DNA from: Botryotinia globosa
Lineage: Eukaryota > Ascomycota > Leotiomycetes > Helotiales > Sclerotiniaceae
NCBI GenBank assembly: GCA_014898425.1
Contig: RCSZ01000002.1
Location: 2,046,001 to 2,110,000, forward strand
Length of the DNA: 64,000 nt
Direction of reading: 5' to 3'
The notes below the pieces were generated by a model that was not told the DNA's origin, made no database searches, and saw only the letters and a program-made list of their open reading frames with translations. Shown piece after piece: positions 1 through 10,802 of the stretch; the first letter of the stretch is position 1, and each line of letters starts with the position of its first letter. A program made the translations under genes and the position numbers.

Positions 1-301
1 TCTGATTAAGAAAGGCAAAGACCGAGAAAAACGCCACCGGCTCTACCAATCGAATATAACAGAGTCCCAGAATTTGTCCGAGAGGAAGCGGTGTATCATC
101 ATCTTCTTCTTCTTCAGCACCATGATCTTCTTCTCCTCCTCCTTCCGCATCTCGACTCGAGTTCTGCGCACCAATTGTCCCCGTCCCAACATCTCGATAA
201 ACCTGCGATCCCGTGATCAGCGCATCGCGAACCTCTGTAGGTTCGGTGAGAGGCGCGAGGAGGGGTTCGCGTTCATTGATTACGGGGAGGTGCGGAGACA
301 T
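1..301 (-). CDS. MFS drug/metabolite transporter, N-terminal part (runs off window)
   Basis: The minus strand is open from an ATG at 301 to the left edge (about 100 codons). The first ~70 residues are hydrophilic, with a run of Glu/Asp (EEEEDDDT), as expected for a cytoplasmic tail. This is followed by LPLGQILGLCYIRLVEP and a hydrophobic stretch with FAFLNQ, which matches the start of TM1 in fungal DHA1-type MFS exporters (consensus LP..QI..LC..R..EP..FFS.FPFIN). The protein would be a plasma- or vacuolar-membrane transporter of unknown substrate. The start is the first ATG and leaves a tail of normal length. The rest of the gene lies outside the window, so completeness cannot be judged. The + strand ORF over the same stretch is a shadow. 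Confidence 0.75.
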   Translation of the reverse strand, partial: MSPHLPVINEREPLLAPLTEPTEVRDALITGSQVYRDVGTGTIGAQNSSRDAEGGGEEDHGAEEEEDDDTPLPLGQILGLCYIRLVEPVAFFSVFAFLNQ

Positions 302-1163
302 GGTTTGCTGTGAGTGGAGGTATGTCTCCTTCTTATCCGCGGTGTGTTTGATTATGAGGATATATATACAGATGTGATTGTTGGATGGATATGAAAGAAA
401 AGAAAAATGAATTTGGAGATTCGGGTGTGTAATTATTGATTGGATGGAGATGCTAGGACTCCTTGATTAAGTAATACGATGCTTATCTGATCTGAAAGAC
501 ATGGGATTATTAACCTTAGTGTTGATTTTAGCGCTGATGTACCTATGTGCTTTATACTAGCGCTAATTATTAGTTAGGGGTCTCCAATTACATACATATC
601 ACACCTTATTCCATCAGTGCCGATCAAAAGTATTACTCATAAATACACTACACTACACTACATTCTATAGCAATTCTTTGCTGGGAAGATTCGAAATGAA
701 TATTTCTATGAGAAATCGATATTCCTAGCAGAATTTCCATTTCCATTTCCATTTCTATCGAAGGACAAGAAGAGAAAGGAAAAGAAAGCTGGTTCTTTGG
801 GAGCAACATCAAGTGAAAGAAGGGATGTACAGCAACCATGATATTGTTGTGGAGATCTTCGTGAAGAGTCTCTTATGATGGAGATTTACGATCGACGGTA
901 TGCTCATCATCTTAGATATGGCTTGAGATTCGATGAATGCTATGCATTTGTAGAATACTAACCGTAGGAATCCAATACCCGTTGGATTCCTAGGTAACTA
1001 GAGGTTTCCCAAGGTGGCAGGTCAATTTTTTTCACGCACAAGTCTATGGAGACCCAATCTTAATTGGTAACACGGATATTTACACAAGCATAGTCTGGGT
1101 CAAAAGTCTTTTGCGTTTTCATTGTATTTGCTTATGCCCAGGCTTTATGTATCAATACTGCAC
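302..1163. other. Gene-free stretch between two minus-strand genes
   Basis: This interval holds the promoter side of the MFS gene and the 3' side of the phosphodiesterase gene. Short ORFs here show no recognisable domain. A small (CCATTT)n-like run lies near 735-760. I see no RNA gene or mobile element. Confidence 0.5.
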
Positions 1164-3298
1164 TCAAAATGGCCCGTCGCTATCGGGACAAGCGTAACCT
1201 AATGTTGCACTTCCACTTCTCAGATAACAAACCTTTTGCTTCGCGCAAGCCGCTGTGCTACAGCTCTTCGTCATTGCGGAACTTTTCGTCTCCAGGAAAT
1301 TATAAACTTCAACTAAAGTGTTGTTTGCCAACATATCCTCGGTCACCCCATGCCAGAAAGCGCCATCCAAGGGAGCATTAATGGGCCAAGTGGTATTCGG
1401 ATCATATACTTGACGCGTATCATACTCAAGTTCCCATTTTGGTGTTGTCCAGGAGTTGGCGTTGGACATATTGGCGAAGTAGGTTTGAGAATTAACGACT
1501 GAGAAAGTCAAAGCATCGACCTGAAGGTGGACCCATCCAGCGTTGAGCCCGGTAAGAGGGGTGATAGAAGGCCCTATGTATGCAACTTGAATAGGTTTGT
1601 TGTAATCCACCAACTTGGTATTACGAATGATCGATGACGTGTTGCTAGAAATTGTCGAGTTGGGTAGGAAGTCATAATAGATCATGAGCTGATCCTCGTG
1701 TGTATGACCAAAGAATATTCCCGCAATTGTTGATGGAGAGAATCGAGCAACAATACTGTAGAACAAGGCTGTGGGATTTGGAAGCGCATTTGTACCATCA
1801 TATCCCGGAAGAACATGTCCGATGATCCAAACGCGTTGATTGATATCTTCCGATTTTTGAAGCTCGTTGGCAAGGAATGTAAGAGTACCAGAAGTGTCTG
1901 GATTTGTCATGTTGAAGAAGTTGAAGATATTGGCTGTGTACCAAAAATCCGTATTGATAGAAATGATCTTTAAACCTTGAGGTGTGACCGTAGCATATGC
2001 ACCATAGTGGTTTGATGCATACTGAGCCGCTTCACTATCAATCCATCCATTATTCAGCCATAAGCTGGATAACAGATTATAGTTCCAAGAGAATATATTA
2101 GATTGACCCGTAGAATTATTGATGGAATTTGGAGAGTTGAGAGCTTCCGGTAGAGAATCATGGTTTCCTAAGGTCGCATAGATGGGACTGTTCTTCATTT
2201 GAGCCTTGAAAGTTTGGTACGTAACCGTCTCTTCATACTCTACATAGGCTCGACTTATTTGGTCGTCATTATCGTGGCTTACAATATCACCAGTAAATAT
2301 TGTGAATGCCACATCAGACCTGTTGACAAATTGGTCCATGGTTGAAAATGCAGAGAGAGCCAAGTCAGGAGGGGAATCGCAATAGAAGTATCCAAAACGA
2401 GACGCCGGTGTAGATGGGTTGTCACTCGTCGTATCGAGGTCAGTGTTAGTTGAATATGGTCTGCAGCACATATACTGTGAGCAATTAGCTTCACTGCCAA
2501 TGTCATATCTTGAATCCAAATGCCAATCAGAGAGATGTAGAACATCTATAGTTTGGTCTGTTGACATGTCAGAATTAGTTTACTCATCTTCAACCAAAAT
2601 ATTATGACTTACTGGATGGCGCAGGAGCTGTTGTCTTATTTGCTGGTTTAGGTTTGAAATATGCAGATTCGTCGATAGGAACTGGTGGAGGTGAACTGCA
2701 AGTATCCCATACATAGAAACAGTAACCTTGCATATCATCGGTCGCCATGCTCATTTTTGCAAACAGTTGAGCAAGATACGGACCAGTTCCGCCAATTCCG
2801 GAGTATTCTTCATAACAGGTCTGGGCGTAGATACTGTCATAGACCTTTGGAAAGGTTTCACAGGCACGAATAAGAAGATTCACAATCGTCTCAACAGGTT
2901 GCATGATAGCTGCAAGATGCATTACTTCGGTGCTGGCAATGCATTTTGCGCAGTCGGTCGTGAGTCCATTTCCATGAACAATTCCTTGAATCTCACTAAA
3001 GATATTGTCTTCAATTTCCTGCTTACTATTGGTTGTTAGCTCTGCGAAGCGAGAGGAATAAGTAATTATACCTTAAAGTAGGCAATGGGACAGGGACAGG
3101 AGAAGTTTCGTTGTAAGAGGGTACAGGCCCAGTGCCATTATAGTGAAGGGTTGGACCTCCAGCACCGTTTGGAATTGTATTTGTGAGCGTCTTGTTCAAT
3201 GGTTGAGGACTTGACGGGACGGATCGTCGCTTGTGACCTTTGTGTGCTGATGCGACTGACAGTAGTGATAGCGCAGTCAAAGCTATCGGGAAATGCAT
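1164..3298 (-). CDS. Acid sphingomyelinase-like phosphodiesterase (saposin-B + metallophosphoesterase)
   Basis: Spliced CDS complement(1164..2557, 2613..3025, 3072..3298), 677 aa; both introns (46 and 55 nt) keep frame. The start at 3298 begins MHFPIALTALSLLSVASA, a good signal peptide; the upstream in-frame ATG would hide it. A Pro/Thr-rich linker is followed by a Cys-containing saposin-B-like segment (about residues 76-210). The calcineurin-like phosphoesterase domain then shows its metal-binding motifs in order: LHLSDWHLD (~218), FTGDIVSHDND (~301), LGNHDSLP (~343), IIGHVLPG (~458) and FFGHTHED (~495). This order is that of human SMPD1 and its fungal relatives. The expected reaction is hydrolysis of sphingomyelin or a related phosphodiester by a secreted or vacuolar enzyme. 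Fungi make little sphingomyelin, so the natural substrate may be another phospholipid. Intron 1 contains a GCTAAC branch site, which favours the AG after CAAT as acceptor; this is also the only choice that keeps frame into the saposin domain. Confidence 0.9.
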
Positions 3299-4308
3299 TT
3301 TTAGATGCAAAACAGACCCAACTAGTTTGAGAAGCCAGGATATCAGGAAACATGTGGAAAGGGAAAGGCACAATACTTATCCGATTAGAGTCAGACCTAC
3401 AATTCCATGATAACCACCTCAACACAGCACGTGGCTTTGATAGTATTGGCCAGTCAATCCCTAGATTGTAAGTTGTGAAATAGTCGTCACTTATGCAGCT
3501 TCTATTAACGGTTGGGAGCACGAATTGGGAAGGTGGTTCCTGACAGAAAGCTTCATTTTCGTGAACGGAGCTAAGATTCCTGCATCTTCCTGCATCTTCC
3601 CCGCAAATTCAGAGACATCCACGACGCTGGAAAACAAACATTGAAGCAAAGCCAACAGTCCAGACCCAAGTGATTCGCATGTTTGAATATGCACGTTTAT
3701 CTTCAGGGGGGTGAGATTGGCTTATTTAGATATCCATATCCATATATATATCCATATCCATATATATATATATATATATATCTATCCCGAGAACCCGATC
3801 GAATGGGAATTACGTAGTAATGATATGAGACGGAGAGATTGAGAGATTGGGAGATTGATCAACGTTCCACTCACTCATGAATTACCAATCGAGTTAATAT
3901 AAAATAATGGCGGTGAGAAGATTGGCAGAAATCTCAAAAGGTACTAGCTGATCGGGGCCAGCCGACTAGGCACATGGGGGGGTGTCACAACCAGATAGCA
4001 TCCATTATGATCCATAGCATATTAATTACTAGGTAGCGTAGCTTATCTACCTAGGTAGTTATATAGTTATTATAAGCATTCTGAAGCATTCCTACCTAGG
4101 TTGTGATAAGCACACCCGCAAAGACGAGAATCAAACATCAAACGTGTATGAAATTCTCAACATCTATAAATTTGGCATCTCATAATCTCATAGTCTTATT
4201 ATTATTGTTGTGACTGAGTTGAGATCTTATTAGTCAATTTCTTTGAAGGAAACAGTGAAGATGACTAAAGTCTCGGTTCGAGGGAATATAAAAGCAATCA
4301 TATTATAT

Positions 4309-4370
4309 AGTTATATATAAGAGTTATATATAAGAGTTATATATAAGAGTTATATATAAGATTTATATAA
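4309..4370. repeat. 13-bp tandem repeat (AGTTATATATAAG)
   Basis: Four units of AGTTATATATAAG run head to tail from 4309 to 4360, followed by a degenerate unit. It lies 60 bp left of the 10-bp array and is AT-rich. Confidence 0.85.
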
Positions 4371-4430
4371 GAAATAATGATTATATAAAAGATAACCTGA
4401 AAGCTTATTTAAATATTCTTGAAATTGATT

Positions 4431-4700
4431 TATTAATATTTATTAATATTTATTAATATTTATTAATATTTATTAATATTTATTAATATTTATTAATATT
4501 TATTAATATTTATTAATATTTATTAATATTTATTAATATTTATTAATATTTATTAATATTTATTAATATTTATTAATATTTATTAATATCTATTAGTATT
4601 TATTAGTATCTATTAGTATCTATTAGTATCTATTAGTATCTATTAGTATCTATTACTACCTATTACTACCTATCACTACCTATTACTATCTACTACTACC
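4431..4700. repeat. 10-bp minisatellite with graded variants
   Basis: Twenty-seven consecutive 10-bp units stay in exact register. The first 15 are TATTAATATT. They are followed by TATTAATATC, TATTAGTATT, five TATTAGTATC, two TATTACTACC, TATCACTACC, TATTACTATC and TACTACTACC. Variant units are confined to the right-hand end, next to the FAD oxidoreductase promoter. The spacing is constant with no unique spacers, so it is not a CRISPR array. Confidence 0.95.
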
Positions 4701-5148
4701 TCCTCTTCAAACCCATCAGTTCAATCAATCACAACACCCAAAACTTGCCATCATCCAAGAGAGCTATCCTTATTACTGATTTCGTACGGAGATTCTGGGA
4801 AATCAATGAAATGTCTTTATTCGTATGGATAGACAAGATCTTCTGAGGTGAGGCAAAGAAAGTAATAAGCTCTTAATGTCTAAGGTGGAATTGGGAATTG
4901 GTGGGGAAAAGTGTATTGAAATCATGACGTCTACGAGTCAAATGCCAATGCTACAACATTGACAAAAACCATATTATACTGTGCGTCAAAGATCACATAT
5001 TTTTCTAGAAAAGAAAAAAAAAACCATCATTCTCTTGTTTTTTAATCATAATATCTTAATTATATCATCAGCTCAAAACTGCAAAAGAAAAGTCTTCTTC
5101 ACTTTGCTGTCATAACGATCTTTGCCCCGTCTACCACTTCGTTTCACA

Positions 5149-7066
5149 ATGGCCTCCTCCGGTCAAAGAAAACATGTAGTGATAATTGGAGCTGGAGCGG
5201 CAGGAATGTCATGTGCCGCCACTCTGGCCCAGCATCCAGATAAATTCAAAGTTACCATGATCGAACGAATGGGTGTAACCGGAGGTCAAGCAACCTCGAT
5301 AGCCCTTGACAAGGAGAAATTTGGTACCGACTGGATGAACGATGGCGTCCAAGGTGGTTCACCAATCTTCAAGCATACCTGCCACTTCTTCAAACAATAT
5401 GGTCACGAAGCTCAAGGCATCAAACTCCAAGTCGCATTTGGGAAAGGCGAAGATGGATTCTGGACAAATTGTTTCCCTAGTCCTCTGGTCGAACGCTTCT
5501 CGAGCGATATCAAGAAATTCGGCAAGGTGTTGAAGATTATCAAGTGGTTAATGCCTGCGATGGGGGTTATACCGATCCGAATCATGCTCAAGATGTTCTT
5601 CTTCAGCAAGGACTTTGGAGATAAAATGGTGTATCCTCTCATCGCTCTATTTCTTGGTACCGGTAACCAAACTGCCAATGTATCATGCGCGATCTTGGAG
5701 CGTTTGTTTGATGACGAGAATATGAAGCTCTGGGACTATGATCCAGATACACTTCTTCCAAACTTACCTCAAATGTTAACTTTCCCTAATCTTCACAACT
5801 TTTACGAAGATTGGAGAAAAGATCTCGAATCGAAAGGTGTAGATATTCGTCTCAACACTGATGTCACGGAGATTCTTCAACGTAATGAGAAAGGTGTTGT
5901 GATGACCACGAGGCCGTTTAATCCCGATGCAAATAACAGAAAGGGGGAACACACTGGGCCAACTTCCAAATCTGAAAATTTTGATGAATTGGTCATGTGT
6001 GTGTTAGCTGATGATGCACTGAAAATCCTTGGAAAAACTGCCACTTTTAAGGAGAAATTCGTGCTTGGGGGAGCCAGGTAAGTTATTACATTTATACCGC
6101 GGGCGATGTGAAAGCTCATAAGCTAATCATCATATTAGATTCTACGATGACATAACAGTGACCCAGTAAGATTTCCCCTCTCATTTTTATTTCATCTCTT
6201 CCTCACTCATACTCCCATTAAGATGCTAATAAATCCTCAGCTCCGACCATGAATATTTCCGCAAACACTACGAAACCGAATTCGACCCCTCCCTCTGCGC
6301 TGATCCCAAATCTCAGGCCCAAAAAGACCAAATCGCTTTTTCAAAAGGCGAACGACGTGGTGTTGACAATGAACCTAGTGGTTTTCGACCCATGTATTAC
6401 ACCAAATCCTATGCACATGACCCTAAAAAAATCGAAATGTCTTTTGAGTATGCTCTCCCCCTTTTGCCTGTCTATTGCTTCCCTCCCGAGACTAATAAAC
6501 CTCTCCAGCTGTACAAACTACCAACATCAATTCCGTCAAGACCACAATGCAGAAACTGCACCCGTTCCATATGATCGCCACGTCTTCCAATCTATCTTCC
6601 TCGACGCCTCGAACCGCGATTTCTGGACCATCGATGAGATCTCTCCAGATAAAGTGATTGAGAAAAAATGGTGGCATCAACTTGGTCATCGCTGGCAACA
6701 TTACGCCAGGGTGGTGCCTGGAATGATGTTTATCAATGGCAAGAACCAAACGTGGTTTGCAGGGAGTTGGACGCTTGTGGTGTGTATTTCTTTTCTTTGC
6801 CCATGATTTCTCTTCATTTTTACCCCATTTAGAGGGAAATCCAGCTTCAGCTTTAGTTTCAAGTTTGTAAATCAAGGATGCTAATAACCCATCAGAATAT
6901 GCACGAATTAGCCCTCGTATCAGGAATCGCAGCCGCCTATCGACTCGGTGCCGACTACGTGAAATTCGACGATTTCGCAGAGGAGTTCTTTGGTAATTAT
7001 ATGCTTGTCTCCCATGGATTTAGATATAGGGCGGAAGAAAGGAGGAGGAAGCAGAAGAATCAGTAA
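5149..7066 (+). CDS. FAD-dependent oxidoreductase (flavin amine oxidase/phytoene desaturase-like)
   Basis: Spliced CDS join(5149..6077, 6139..6165, 6241..6447, 6509..6779, 6896..7066), 534 aa; all four introns are in phase. The start is the ATG in CACAATGGCC at 5149; an upstream in-frame ATG at 5122 would add nine residues and has a weaker context. The N-terminus carries the Rossmann dinucleotide motif VVIIGAGAAGMSCA (residues 10-23), followed by a Glu in the ...MIER position that would bind the FAD ribose, and GGQA. The C-terminal exon reads NMHELALVSGIAAAYRLG, the usual place where the FAD pyrophosphate is contacted in this fold. Exon 2 is a micro-exon of 27 nt. The substrate cannot be told from sequence. 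A TIR-flanked AT-rich element begins only 17 nt after the stop, so the native 3' processing signals have probably been replaced or lie inside that element. Confidence 0.85.
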
Positions 7067-7083
7067 ACAGCATTGGTGGAGTT

Positions 7084-7610
7084 TGTAAGAGTTCTGGCCC
7101 CTGCTTATGGCATATATAACCTTAACGCTTTTCTAACCAAAATATGTAATTATTCAGCTTTTTATATCCCAGTTTATTTATTATTGTATGGAAAAAACTT
7201 GAAAATTATATTATAAAAAGATTTGAAATTATTTGAAATATTGAAAAAAAATATAAGTTAATTTTAAATATTTTTTGGATTATATTTTCAAAGGAACAAA
7301 GTGAAAAGTTTGAAATTCTTCGAAAAATTCGCTTATTTTATATAGAAAAAATATTACAAGTTAATTAAAAATTTTAAAAAATTCAATTAAAAACTTATAC
7401 AACTTTTCAATAAAAGTATTTAAAAATATATTGGAAATTTTTTAGTATTAATATTATATTGAATTATTAATTATAAAAGTTTTACAATTTAATATGAAGA
7501 TTTAAAACAATTATATAATGTTTTAGTTTATATAAAAAAACCCTGAATTTTGCAGGGATTATATCACAAAATATCACGTTGTGTCATGAGCAGAGGCTAG
7601 AACTCTTACA
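7084..7610. mobile_element. AT-rich MITE-like element with ~28-bp terminal inverted repeats
   Basis: The left end (7084) begins TGTAAGAGTTCTGGCCCCTG. The reverse complement of the right end (7610 inward) begins TGTAAGAGTTCTAGCCTCTG. The match continues for about 28 bp as CT(T/C)ATG(G/A)CA, and every mismatch is a transition. The interior is extremely AT-rich with no ORF. This fits a small non-autonomous DNA element altered by repeat-induced C-to-T mutation. A target-site duplication is not clear (TT on the left, TA on the right). A short hairpin, CCCTG-N7-CAGGG, lies near 7541-7558. Confidence 0.7.
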
Positions 7611-8395
7611 TATTGTAAGATTATCTAGCTATCGAAAGTAATATTTACTTGTTATTTGCTCCTGTTTTTAACATCTCAAAAGAAAAATGATGATGTATGG
7701 GTTTGGTATGATTTGGGATTTCGAATTTTGTTAATTATCGGATGTTGGGCCATCGAATCGAATCAAATCAAATCAAATCAAATCCATCCATCACCCTCAC
7801 ATTTCACAAAGCAGAACTGAACACAGCGACAGCAGACCAAACGCTGCAAACTCTATCAACGGAGAAACTTGCAAACTGCACAAACCGAGAAAGTAGAACC
7901 ATCTTCCCTCGCGAGATCTATAGGAACAGGAATCATGATGAAAGCATCTTCACGAAATCGATCAAGGAATGCAGAAAAATGCAAGATTTCAGATGCAGAT
8001 CTAGAATGTTCACAGAGATGGAGGACATACCTACCGGTGGTAGCCCAAAACTCAGTTTCCCGCAAAAGCATGATCTTAATTCATAATGAGAGTAACAAGT
8101 ACCTACCTACAGTACTTGGGCACTTCTATTTGATCGACAGTCATTTTGCATCAAAACTCATCATTTAAATATATTTAGTTTTAAACAAAATTATATATTT
8201 ATTTTTGAAATAATTATATCAATTTATTTATTTTAATATTTTCTTTAATAAAAATTATTTATTTTGTTTTTAGAAATTTTATATATTATAAAATATTCAC
8301 TTAATATTTTAAAATTCTAATATATTAAAAATTACAGTTAAAATAAGCGAATTCTCAAGAACTTTTTTATAAAAAAAAATTTAATATATATACCA

Positions 8396-8411
8396 GGGGC
8401 CTGCGAGCCCC
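8396..8411. repeat. GC-rich hairpin inside the AT-rich relic
   Basis: GGGGC-CTGCGA-GCCCC is a perfect 5-bp stem set in an otherwise almost pure A/T stretch. Confidence 0.7.
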
Positions 8412-8513
8412 CGAACCCCTTGCTTTTTAAAAAAGTATTATATAATTATATTTATTATTATAAAAATCTAAAAAAGAAATTTTATTGAAAGCTTGTAGGC
8501 GAAATCGGTTTAC

Positions 8514-8622
8514 CTTTTTTATTTTTTATTTTTTATTCTTTATTCTTTATTCTTTATTCTTTATTTTTTATTTTTTATTTTTTATTCTTTATTTTTTATT
8601 CTTTATTTTTTATTTTTTATTA
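8514..8622. repeat. 7-bp (T/C)TTTATT tandem array
   Basis: About fifteen units of TTTTATT/CTTTATT run in register within the mariner-like relic. Units differ only by T/C at one position, as expected from repeat expansion combined with C-to-T mutation. Confidence 0.8.
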
Positions 8623-8774
8623 TAGTGGGTCCTTTTACTTCGAATCATTAATTATACTATTGAACTACGAAAGTTATAGTATTAAAATAATTTTTATTAA
8701 TTTTAGGCTTATTATATTCAATATAATTTTTTTTTAATTGATTATATAAACTCTAACTATATTTATACTAATTA

Positions 8775-9115
8775 AATTTCAATTCTTTAGAAACCCCTTA
8801 ATTTTGAAACTAGCAATATAAAAAATATATTATTTGAAAGCCCTTAGCTTTTTATATATGGTTACCACTTTTCTTTTTTTTCATTCAATTTATATTAGCT
8901 TGAATAAGCTAATTTAAATGATTTTGTTGAAAAAGCCTAGAATTTTATATTACAAAATTTATACTACTTTAATTTCAACTCTTTATAAAACCCTTAGTTT
9001 TAAAACTAGCAATATAAAAAATATATCATTTGAAAACCCTTAGTTTCTTCTATATAATTACTACTTTTATTTTCTTTTTATTCAACTAATTTAAATAATT
9101 TTGTTAAAAACCCTT
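8775..9115. repeat. Diverged direct duplication, ~196-bp offset
   Basis: The segment starting ATTTCAATTCTTTAGAAACC near 8775, with ACTAGCAATATAAAAAATAT, recurs about 196 bp downstream (ACTAGCAATATAAAAAATAT near 9006). Both copies continue with CCCTTAG, ...CACTTTTC/CTACTTTT and a TTCA(T/A)C tract. Copies differ mostly by transitions. The duplication lies inside the mariner-like relic. Confidence 0.6.
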
Positions 9116-9487
9116 AAGAATCTATATTTCTACACTATAATTACAATGCCAAGAAAGTCGAGCTAATCAGATCGCTTGAATCAAGCCAATCAAATCGCTT
9201 GAATCGGGTCTCATTAAGCGAGATTCTCTTTTTTCGTGTCTATATACACCTTCGGCTCTCGCAGACAATAAGAATATTAAGGAGGTAAACCTCCAATTAT
9301 ATTTATTAATTCTTTAAAAAAAAGAAAATCTTATTATACATATCATTTATATATAAATAATTAAATTATTGAATTTATTCTAAAAAAAAACTATTCAAAA
9401 GAATAATAATCTAATTTCTAAAAAGTAATAAAATGATGTATTTGAGTGTATTTTTGAGATCGACCAAATAGAAGTGCACAGTTGCTA

Positions 9488-10802
9488 TACCTACCTACCT
9501 ACCTAACTCACTAAAACCACACGATTTTCCGACTACGAAATCTGAGCCAGCCAGCTTGACTTGAAAATAAAATAAAAAATCAATAGTTATATAGAAAGAA
9601 TTTGTTAAATTATTGTGATAACAGATGGATGAATTGTGCTGTGATTTATGGATTTTAAGCTCAACACGAGTTCACGCATTGACGGATGACCAGGTCGGTA
9701 TCATTTAATGACCGAGTTTGTTCTATTCGTCGAGTGTAGAATATTGTGACTCGTCATAGAAATTTGTTTCTATAACAGTCTCACCGATCAACGGGGCTAT
9801 GGGCACGCACGGCTTAGAACTCATCCAATAGAAGTGTGAGGGGTGAGTCTCTTGGTTTAGTATTTAAGAAGACATTGGTGTTTTGTGCTACCGAGTTCAC
9901 AGCTGTAACACATTATTCTAATATAAACCAACGTCTAACATTGTGTGAAAACCCTGGAATGGTGAACTCTTATTATTGTAGGCAAAGCATTTCTGTAGTA
10001 CATGTAACTTCTAATAGAATGCATTAATTATCATTCATTTGTGCTAACATTGATCCACTGCCAACGAGGTGGCAATGCACTCTGCAATGACCAAAGTCTA
10101 GCGGTATCCTATTTGCATACTGACATAAATTTTATATCAAGATTAGTTCGGCTTGTGCTAGGCTTCACTTCGCTGCTATCCATGCACCTGAGCCGCTTGA
10201 TCAATATCCAGCTGAGCATTTGGGTAAGATGTTTCTGAGTAATATCAGTCCGACCAGGCAAGAAATCAGTCATTTTCTTGTTACCTCCAATGACTACCAG
10301 GCCCATTTCTCTGCAATTTCCGGCCCCGTGGTTCACTACTTGTAGATCGATGTATATGGATAAGGTTCCATGCTATCAGATTCACAAAGGCTGGAATAAT
10401 TCCACATTGCTACTTCCAACTGAAAACGATTAGATATGCTCCTATCTAGTCCCACGTTAATCCCAAGGTGACTTTCAGGGTTTGCCGGGGCTACATGTTA
10501 AAGCGCATCGTGACAGCAGCTAGAAAATATCCATTTGGGCATACGATCATATAGCTCATAAAATAGTGCCAGTAGCACTAAGCAATGTCTTGAAAAGACT
10601 CCATATGTTTGAAGATCCCGTCCTTCGGACAAATTTCTCCAATGACAACGAAGTTATCTTTACGACGATACTTCCAGTCAGAAAGTATATTCAAGGGCTG
10701 GAAGATGATTTCTTGCATCGAGATGCGACAATCAATCGCGCGGACCCCCCTAGTAGAAGTGATATCCATCTAATCACTAGGAATTTTAATCTTCCTCCCT
10801 GT
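9488..10802. other. Gene-free stretch right of the AT-rich island
   Basis: Base composition returns to normal here. A third CACTTCTATT match to the mariner terminus, in right-end orientation, lies at about 9823-9836. Short ORFs have no recognisable domains. The right part is the 3' flank of VPS45. Confidence 0.5.

Larger units (their letters stand above)
3299..5148. other. Repeat-rich intergenic region
   Basis: This is the divergent promoter region between the phosphodiesterase and the FAD oxidoreductase. It holds a CCATATAT simple repeat (~3727-3781), two CCTAGGT palindromes, a 13-bp array and a 10-bp array, all listed separately. No coding region with a recognisable domain is visible. Confidence 0.6.
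8110..9487. mobile_element. Degenerate Tc1/mariner-like element relic
   Basis: The left end reads TA|CAGTACTTGGGCACTTCTAT and continues TTGATCGA. The reverse complement of the right end reads TA|TAGCAACTGTGCACTTCTAT and continues TTGGTCGA. The two ends share a GCACTTCTATTTG(A/G)TCGA core and are flanked by TA dinucleotides (8108-8109 and 9488-9489), the target duplication of Tc1/mariner elements. The left terminus begins CAGT, as many of these elements do. The interior is very AT-rich with frequent stops and no surviving transposase ORF. It contains a (T/C)TTTATT array (~8514-8622), a GC-rich hairpin at 8396-8411 and a diverged direct duplication. The length of 1378 bp is near that of a full mariner. 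The family assignment is an inference from the ends alone. Confidence 0.65.

Noticed and set aside
4431..4700. CRISPR array
   Set aside because: Units are 10 bp, contiguous and without spacers, in a eukaryotic genome.
5122..5148. Upstream start for the FAD oxidoreductase
   Set aside because: CACAATGG at 5149 has a better start context and places the dinucleotide motif at the normal distance.
7742..8168. Plus-strand ORFs of 99-114 codons between the two AT-rich elements
   Set aside because: Low-complexity start (repeated AATCA), no domain, overlapping frames of similar length, and the last one runs into the mariner-like relic.
9823..9836. Third mariner end
   Set aside because: Only CACTTCTATT (10 bp) matches; the TA and CAGT-like parts are absent, so it may be chance.
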